From NCBI RefSeq assembly GCF_005222485.1, contig NZ_CP029078.1, positions 5,421,501-5,485,500 of the forward strand: a stretch of DNA of 64,000 bases, in the 5' to 3' direction. Shown here in pieces: positions 58,770 through 64,000 of the stretch (its first letter is position 1; each line of letters starts with the position of its first letter). The notes under the pieces are model-generated. The model worked only from the letters and a program-made list of their open reading frames with translations. It had not been told where the DNA came from and did no database searches. Made by a program: the position numbers and the translations under genes. Source of the DNA: Streptomyces griseoviridis (lineage in GTDB: Bacteria > Actinomycetota > Actinomycetes > Streptomycetales > Streptomycetaceae).

Positions 58770-60523
58770 CAGTACTTACGCTCCATGGGCTGGTAGCGGG
58801 TCTGCACGACCGGCTTGTAGTCGAGACGGATGGACTCGGTGCCGTCGTCGCCCACCTCGCGGTACGCCATGGTGTGGCGCATGAAGTTGACGTCGTCGCG
58901 GTTCGGGTAGTCCTCGCGGTAGTGGCCGCCGCGGGACTCCTTGCGGGCGAGCGCGGAGACCGCCATGACCTCGGCCAGGTCGAGCAGGTTGCCCAGCTCG
59001 ACGGCCTCGAGGAGGTCGGTGTTGAACCGCTTGCCCTTGTCCTGGATCGAGACGTTGCGGTAGCGCTCGCGCAGCTCCGCGATCTTCTCGACCGCCGTCT
59101 TGATGGTCTGCTCGGTGCGGAACACCATGACGTTGGCGTCCATGGTCTCCTGCAGCTCGCGGCGCAGGACCGCGACCCGCTCGGTGCCGGTGGACTCGCG
59201 CAGCCGCTCGATCTGCGCCACGACCAGCTCCGCCGGGTTCTCCGGCAGCTCCACGAACGCGGCGTCCTTGCTGTACTCGGCGGCCGCGATGCCCGCCCGC
59301 CGGCCGAACACGTTGATGTCGAGCAGCGAGTTCGTGCCGAGCCGGTTGGCGCCGTGCACGGAGACGCAGGCGACCTCGCCGGCCGCGTACAGGCCGGGCA
59401 CCACCGTGGTGTTGTCGATCAGGACCTCACCCTCGACGTTCGTCGGGATGCCGCCCATCGCGTAGTGCGCGGTGGGCTGGATCGGGATCGGGTCGGTGTA
59501 CGGCTCGATGCCCAGGTAGGTGCGCGCGAACTCGGTGATGTCCGGGAGCTTCGCGTCGAGCTGCTCCGGCGGGAGGTGGGTGAGGTCGAGGTAGACGTGG
59601 TCGCCCTCGGGACCGCAGCCGCGGCCCTCCCTGATCTCCGTGTAGATGGAGCGGGAGACGACGTCACGGGACGCGAGGTCCTTCATGACCGGCGCGTACT
59701 TCTCCATGAAGCGCTCGCCGTCCTTGTTGCGCAGGATGCCGCCCTCACCGCGGGCGCCCTCCGTCAACAGGATGCCCATGCGCCAGATGCCGGTCGGGTG
59801 GAACTGGAAGAACTCCATGTCCTCCAGCGGCAGCCCGCGCCGGTACACGGCGGCCTGGCCGTCACCGGTCAGGGTGTGCGCGTTCGACGTCACCTTGAAG
59901 AACTTGCCGCAGCCGCCGGACGCGTAGATCACGGCCTTCGCCTGGAAGACGTGGATCTCGCCGGTCGCCAGCTCGTAGGCGACCACACCGGCGGACTTCT
60001 TGACGCCGTCGACCTCGGTGATCAGCTGGTCGAGGACGTAGAACTCGTTGAAGAACTCCACGCCCTCCTTGACGCAGTTCTGGTACAGCGTCTGGAGGAT
60101 CATGTGGCCGGTGCGGTCGGCCGCGTAGCAGGACCGGCGGACCGGGGCCTCACCGTGGTTGCGGCTGTGACCGCCGAAGCGGCGCTGGTCGATGGTGCCG
60201 TCCGGGGTGCGGTTGAACGGCAGGCCCATCTTCTCCAGGTCGAGGACGGAGTCGATGGCCTCCTTCGCGAGGATCTCGGCGGCGTCCTGGTCGACCAGGT
60301 AGTCACCGCCCTTGATCGTGTCGAAGGTGTGCCACTCCCAGTTGTCCTCCTCCACGTTGGCGAGCGCGGCGGCCATGCCGCCCTGCGCCGCGCCCGTGTG
60401 GGAGCGGGTGGGATAGAGCTTGGTGAGCACGGCGGTGCGGCTGCGCTTCGTCGACTCGATGGCCGCGCGCATGCCGGCGCCGCCCGCGCCCACGATGACG
60501 GTGTCGTACTTGTGGATCTTCAT
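58769..60523 (-). CDS. sdhA: Succinate dehydrogenase flavoprotein subunit
   Basis: 584 residues. FAD-binding [15 protein letters not shown], the His that attaches FAD covalently in [10 protein letters not shown], substrate residues in [13 protein letters not shown], and [13 protein letters not shown]. Oxidises succinate to fumarate at the inner face of the membrane. Confidence 0.98.
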   Translation of the reverse strand: MKIHKYDTVIVGAGGAGMRAAIESTKRSRTAVLTKLYPTRSHTGAAQGGMAAALANVEEDNWEWHTFDTIKGGDYLVDQDAAEILAKEAIDSVLDLEKMGLPFNRTPDGTIDQRRFGGHSRNHGEAPVRRSCYAADRTGHMILQTLYQNCVKEGVEFFNEFYVLDQLITEVDGVKKSAGVVAYELATGEIHVFQAKAVIYASGGCGKFFKVTSNAHTLTGDGQAAVYRRGLPLEDMEFFQFHPTGIWRMGILLTEGARGEGGILRNKDGERFMEKYAPVMKDLASRDVVSRSIYTEIREGRGCGPEGDHVYLDLTHLPPEQLDAKLPDITEFARTYLGIEPYTDPIPIQPTAHYAMGGIPTNVEGEVLIDNTTVVPGLYAAGEVACVSVHGANRLGTNSLLDINVFGRRAGIAAAEYSKDAAFVELPENPAELVVAQIERLRESTGTERVAVLRRELQETMDANVMVFRTEQTIKTAVEKIAELRERYRNVSIQDKGKRFNTDLLEAVELGNLLDLAEVMAVSALARKESRGGHYREDYPNRDDVNFMRHTMAYREVGDDGTESIRLDYKPVVQTRYQPMERKY

Positions 60524-60542
60524 GATTCTCGCAGCCCCGTGC

Positions 60543-61025
60543 CTAGCGGATGTTCGGGTCGAAGGTGAAGATCACCAGCGTGCCCAGCAGGATGGTGAAC
60601 ACCGTGGCGGTGTAGAGCAGGCCCTTGAGCCAGAGCCGGGTGTTCGCGCGCTCCGCGTAGTCGTTGATGACCGTGCGCAGGCCGTTGGCGCCGTGCAGCA
60701 TCGCCAGCCACAGCATGGCCAGGTCCCACATCTGCCAGAACGGGGACGCCCAGCGGCCGGCCACGAAGGCGAAGCCGATCTTGGAGACGCCGCCGTCCAG
60801 CACGAGCTGGATCAGCAGGTGGCCCAGGACCAGGACGACCAGCACGACACCGGAGAGCCGCATGAACAGCCAGCCGTACATCTCGAAGTTGCCCCGGGTG
60901 GACTTCGGGGACTTCTTGGTGCGCTGGCGGGGGGCCTCGATGAGGGGTGCCGGGTTGTCGGCGGTGTAGACGGGGGCGCCCTCGACGGGGCCCACGCCGG
61001 ACACGGTGGATTCGGTGGTGGACAT
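60543..61025 (-). CDS. sdhD: Succinate dehydrogenase membrane anchor subunit
   Basis: 160 residues. Hydrophilic first 50 residues, then three TM helices ([19 protein letters not shown] with a haem-ligand-type His; [36 protein letters not shown]). Forms the quinone site with SdhC. Confidence 0.95.
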   Translation of the reverse strand: MSTTESTVSGVGPVEGAPVYTADNPAPLIEAPRQRTKKSPKSTRGNFEMYGWLFMRLSGVVLVVLVLGHLLIQLVLDGGVSKIGFAFVAGRWASPFWQMWDLAMLWLAMLHGANGLRTVINDYAERANTRLWLKGLLYTATVFTILLGTLVIFTFDPNIR

Positions 61026-61030
61026 CGGCG

Positions 61031-61411
61031 TCAGCTCCCGAACAGTTCACGAGCGGCGTGGCCGAGGACGGGGTAGATCGCCCCGAGCATCAGCACGACC
61101 CAGATGCCCACGACGGACCAGAGCAGCTGCTTCTGGTAGCGCGGGCCCTTCGACCAGAAGTCGACGGCGATGACGCGCAGGCCGTTGAGCGCGTGGAAGA
61201 GGATGGCGGCCACCAGGCCGTACTCCAGACACGCGACGATCGGGGTCTTGTACGTGGCTACGACCTTGTCGTAGTCCTCGGGTGAGACACGGACGAGTGC
61301 GGTGTCCAGCACGTGAACGAACAGGAAGAAGAAGATGAGGACGCCGGTGACTCGATGAGCCACCCAGGACCACATTCCTTCCCGGCCGCGGTACAGCGTT
61401 CCAGCCGGCAC
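61031..61411 (-). CDS. sdhC: Succinate dehydrogenase cytochrome b556 subunit
   Basis: 126 residues from the GTG at 61411, chosen because GGAGGG lies 7 nt upstream; the longer ORF has no good site. Three TM helices: WVAHRVTGVLIFFFLFVHVLDTALV, VACLEYGLVAAILFHALNGLRVI and LLWSVVGIWVVLMLGAI. First gene of sdhCDAB. Confidence 0.95.
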   Translation of the reverse strand: MPAGTLYRGREGMWSWVAHRVTGVLIFFFLFVHVLDTALVRVSPEDYDKVVATYKTPIVACLEYGLVAAILFHALNGLRVIAVDFWSKGPRYQKQLLWSVVGIWVVLMLGAIYPVLGHAARELFGS

Positions 61412-61601
61412 GGAAGAACCCTCCGGGAGCGGGGATTGGGGCCTGCCGGCTTCGGTGTCGGACGGGCCCGGCCGGGTACGGTCCACCGGCCCCCAGCATC
61501 GTAGCGACGTGTTGTCGGAACGCTTACAGCGGGCCTACCGGTGTGATCAAAGTGGCACGCGGATGGCTTAGAGGGCGCGGCTTCCGTGCCGGTTCGTCCG
61601 G

Positions 61602-62165
61602 TTATGCACCGGGTGTGGCGCGAACGGACGGGTTCGCGCCTTCGAGCAGCTGACGCAGCCGTTGCCTGGCCAGGCCGCGCAGCTCCTCGGCGGCCACCGC
61701 GCGCTCCTCCTCCGGATCGTTGGCCAGCCGGGAGCGGATCGCTGTCAGTACGTGGTCAAGTCGCTCGTTCGGGTTAATCGCATCCAGGCAGATGACGAAC
61801 GCGTGTCCGAAGCGGGCTTCGTAGGCGGCGCGGGCCGCGTCCAGCGCCATGTACGCGGCCTCGTAGGTGTCCGGCGGCAGGGCGGGCAGCGTCTCCGCGG
61901 TCAGGGCCAGGGACAGTTCGGCGGGGGTGAGGTCGTAGGCCGCCTCGTCCGCCGCCGCCAGCAGGGCGTCCAGGTCGGGGTAGGGGCGGTGGGCCGCGAC
62001 GCGCTCCGTCCAGCGGGCGCTGTGCAGGCAGTCGAGGAGCCGGCGGCGGAGGTCGGCCTCGGGCGCGCTGTTGAAGGCGGGCAGGGCCGTCGCGGACAGG
62101 GGGGCGCGGGTCTGCTCGGGCAGCGCCGGTATGGCTACTCGGCCAGGGAGGTGTGTGGGCGTCAC
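61602..62165 (-). CDS. uraD: OHCU decarboxylase (ureidoimidazoline decarboxylase)
   Basis: 187 residues, GTG start. Family features: LLDCLHSARWTERVAAHRPYPD and FGHAFVICLDAINPNERL, plus EERAVAAEELRGLARQRLRQLLEG near the end. Decarboxylates the urate-oxidation intermediate to S-allantoin. The other urate-degradation genes are not in the window. Confidence 0.9.
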   Translation of the reverse strand: MTPTHLPGRVAIPALPEQTRAPLSATALPAFNSAPEADLRRRLLDCLHSARWTERVAAHRPYPDLDALLAAADEAAYDLTPAELSLALTAETLPALPPDTYEAAYMALDAARAAYEARFGHAFVICLDAINPNERLDHVLTAIRSRLANDPEEERAVAAEELRGLARQRLRQLLEGANPSVRATPGA

Positions 62166-62407
62166 GTGTGTTTCGGCAGAGGGGGCGGTGTGTGAGATAC
62201 GCGACCCGCGCCCGGTTACCGAGGCGTGCGGGACGTGCGCGTGCGGGGTGTGGGGCAGGTGCGGCTACAGGTGCGCCGACACGTTATCGAGCAAGGGTGA
62301 CATGTGTCCGACGGATGCCCGAATTTCACCCGGACGAGAGAGTTTCGGAACGTGTGGTGGACGACCGCGGTCCTGCGGAGCCGTCACCTTGCCTCTAGGT
62401 TGGCGCT

Positions 62408-64000
62408 GTGAGCCAGCACAGGCGCCGGGTCCCGGCGAAGAAGGTGAAGCGCAGGCGAGCCGTCGTCGTGACGGCGTTCGCCGCGACCGTCGCGCTCGGA
62501 CTCGGAGTCGGGGTCTGGGCCTCCACGGGCGAGGACAGCGCGGCCCGGCCCTCCGGCGGGCGGGCGGCCGTCTCCGCGGACTCGCCCTCGGCGACCCCGA
62601 GCGGCACCCGGCCGAGCCCCAGCCGCTCCTACGCCCTCTCCACGGCGCCGAGCACGGTACCCGCCGTACGGACGCACGCCGCGGCCCGCGGCCCCGGCTG
62701 GCGCCCGGCGCACGCCGGGCGGGTGGTGGTGAGCGACGCGGAACTCGCCGCCGACGGCAAGCTCATAGCCGGCGAGCTGGGGATGACCTACGCGGGTCAG
62801 AAGAACGACGACCGCGCGGGCGACCTCCGGCTGGCGCTCGGCGGCAGCGACGGCGCCGACCCGGAGTCGTACACGATGACCGTGCGCGGCGGCCGGGTGA
62901 ACATCAGCGCCCCCGCGGCCCCGGGCGTGTTCTACGGCACCCGCACCCTCAAGCAGGAGGTGCACGGCGGCGGCACGGCCCCGGAGGGCGTGGTGCGCGA
63001 CGGGCCCGCCAAACCGGTGCGCGGCTTCATGCTGGACATAGCCAGGAAGTACTTCACCGCGTCCTGGATCGAGGACCGGGTCCGTGAGCTGGGCGACCTC
63101 AAGTACAACGAACTGGGGCTGCACTTCTCCGACGACCAGGGCTTCCGCATCCAGTCCGACACGCACCCCGAGATCGTCTCGAAGGAACACCTCAGCAAGG
63201 CCCAGGTCCGGAAGATCATCAAGCTGGCGGAGAGCCGGCACATCACCGTGGTGCCCGAGATCGACTCGCCCGGCCACCTCGGCGCCGTCATCGCCGCCCA
63301 CCCGGACCTCCAGCTGCGCAACACCAGGGGCGTGGCCACCCGGGGCGCCGTCGACATCTCCAAGCCGGCCGCCGCCCAGATCGTCGACGACCTGCTGAAC
63401 GAGTTCGCGGGCCTCTTCCCCGGCAAGCAGTGGAACCTCGGCGGCGACGAGTACCAGGCCCTCACGGTCCCCGACCCGGCCGCCTCCTTCCCGCAGCTCG
63501 CCGCGGCCGCCCGCAAGGAGTACGGCTCCGGCGGCACCGTCTCCGACCTCGCCACCGGCTGGCTCAACGACCGCGCCGACACGGTCCGCGCCCACGACCG
63601 CACCATGCGCGCCTGGAACGACGGATTCCTCAAGGGCACCTCCGTGCAGCCCGCCAAGGACCTCCAGGTCGCCTACTGGACCGGCAAGGAGCTGGGCGCC
63701 AGGCAGCCCGTCGAGTATCTGAGCACCGGCCGCGACCTCATCAACTACAACGACGAGTTCCTGTACTACGTCCTCGGCCAGCCCAACACCTTCGTCTACC
63801 CGACCGGGCAGCGGATCTACGAACAGTGGACGCCCCGCGTGGTGCGCGGCACGACGGCGGTGCCCGCGAAGTACGACGACCAGATCCTCGGCGGCACCTT
63901 CGCCGTCTGGTGCGACCTCGCCAACTCCCAGACCCAGGACCAGGTCGCGGCCGGCATCCGGATGCCGCTGGCGGCGACGTCCCAGAAACTCTGGGACAGC
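62408..64000 (+). CDS. Secreted beta-N-acetylhexosaminidase, GH20 (partial at right edge)
   Basis: 531 codons are visible, still open at 64000. GTG start, then a signal peptide (RRAVVVTAFAATVALGLGVGVWA). GH20 small domain at about 70-200, then the catalytic barrel: ARKYFTASWIEDRVRELGDLKYNELGLHFSDDQGF, PEIDSPGHLGAV, and the Asp-Glu catalytic pair in WNLGGDEYQ. Releases N-acetylhexosamine from chitooligosaccharides or glycans outside the cell. Confidence 0.94.
   Translation, partial: MSQHRRRVPAKKVKRRRAVVVTAFAATVALGLGVGVWASTGEDSAARPSGGRAAVSADSPSATPSGTRPSPSRSYALSTAPSTVPAVRTHAAARGPGWRPAHAGRVVVSDAELAADGKLIAGELGMTYAGQKNDDRAGDLRLALGGSDGADPESYTMTVRGGRVNISAPAAPGVFYGTRTLKQEVHGGGTAPEGVVRDGPAKPVRGFMLDIARKYFTASWIEDRVRELGDLKYNELGLHFSDDQGFRIQSDTHPEIVSKEHLSKAQVRKIIKLAESRHITVVPEIDSPGHLGAVIAAHPDLQLRNTRGVATRGAVDISKPAAAQIVDDLLNEFAGLFPGKQWNLGGDEYQALTVPDPAASFPQLAAAARKEYGSGGTVSDLATGWLNDRADTVRAHDRTMRAWNDGFLKGTSVQPAKDLQVAYWTGKELGARQPVEYLSTGRDLINYNDEFLYYVLGQPNTFVYPTGQRIYEQWTPRVVRGTTAVPAKYDDQILGGTFAVWCDLANSQTQDQVAAGIRMPLAATSQKLWDS

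Noticed and set aside
62166..62407. Small gene between uraD and the GH20 gene
   Set aside because: The plus-strand frame of 81 codons has Arg-rich shadow-like composition and no ribosome site; regarded as a promoter region.

Overview
The window is a piece of a Streptomyces (or very close actinomycete) chromosome. It has very high GC with strong third-position G/C bias, frequent GTG starts, GTGA/ATGA start-stop overlaps, and Streptomyces-typical families: XRE/DUF5753 plus DUF397, DUF3017, DUF2690, DUF6350 and the small 'SCO4848-like' membrane protein. The gene order (sucCD, purNH, folD, mdh, betaine operon, glyA, trpS, dacA-like, sdhCDAB) is what I remember from the conserved core arm of Streptomyces chromosomes. 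That placement is from memory, not computed.

Layout. 1-3.2 kb: end of sucC, sucD, a large double-hairpin terminator, and an odd XRE/sigma-like/membrane-anchored regulator. 3.2-8.9 kb: a DUF6350 multi-pass membrane protein, a small membrane protein, then purN-purH. 9-12.7 kb: an unrecognised protein with a degenerate metallopeptidase-like helix, an RDD protein, and folD with a DUF3017 protein. 13-16.3 kb: two tandem membrane-anchored HTH paralogues and mdh, which has an 18-bp palindrome in its leader. 16.4-19.5 kb: a three-gene membrane cassette whose first two proteins share a short IG-V-STFA-G motif (candidate amyloid-type signalling pair). 19.7-26.9 kb: a five-gene choline-to-glycine-betaine and betaine-import operon. 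27-32.6 kb: an accessory block with a hypothetical protein, a divergent TetR/SDR pair sharing a 24-bp perfect palindrome, and an XRE/DUF5753 gene (with a TTA codon) followed by three tandem DUF397 genes and a headless TPR-type regulator. 32.6-38.6 kb: an EamA/DMT permease, a YgiB/YgiC-like lipoprotein and ATP-grasp pair, glyA with a ZTP riboswitch, a small membrane protein and trpS. 38.7-44.6 kb: a 2'-5' RNA ligase-like protein, then DprE2/DprE1 divergent from PAP2 phosphatase, UbiA-type phosphoribosyltransferase, GtrA and YihY genes. Together these look like a decaprenylphosphoryl-arabinose pathway. 44.5-49.4 kb: a D-Ala-D-Ala carboxypeptidase, an SCO4848-like protein, a metallophosphoesterase, a 211-bp MITE-like inverted-repeat element, and an oligopeptide-type binding protein. 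49.5-56.4 kb: an OmpR/HK two-component system divergent from an MMPL/RND transporter; TetR, DCC and membrane protein genes under a twin-operator promoter; and a VOC protein. 56.5-57.9 kb: a TM2-DUF2752-TM2 module. 58-61.4 kb: the sdhCDAB operon. 61.6-64 kb: OHCU decarboxylase and the start of a secreted GH20 hexosaminidase.

Together the core genes cover the TCA cycle (sucCD, mdh, sdh), purine and one-carbon metabolism (purN, purH, folD, glyA with a ZTP-sensing leader) and envelope biogenesis. The accessory interest lies in the 16-19.5 kb cassette, the 28.5-32.6 kb regulatory cluster and the MITE-like element.
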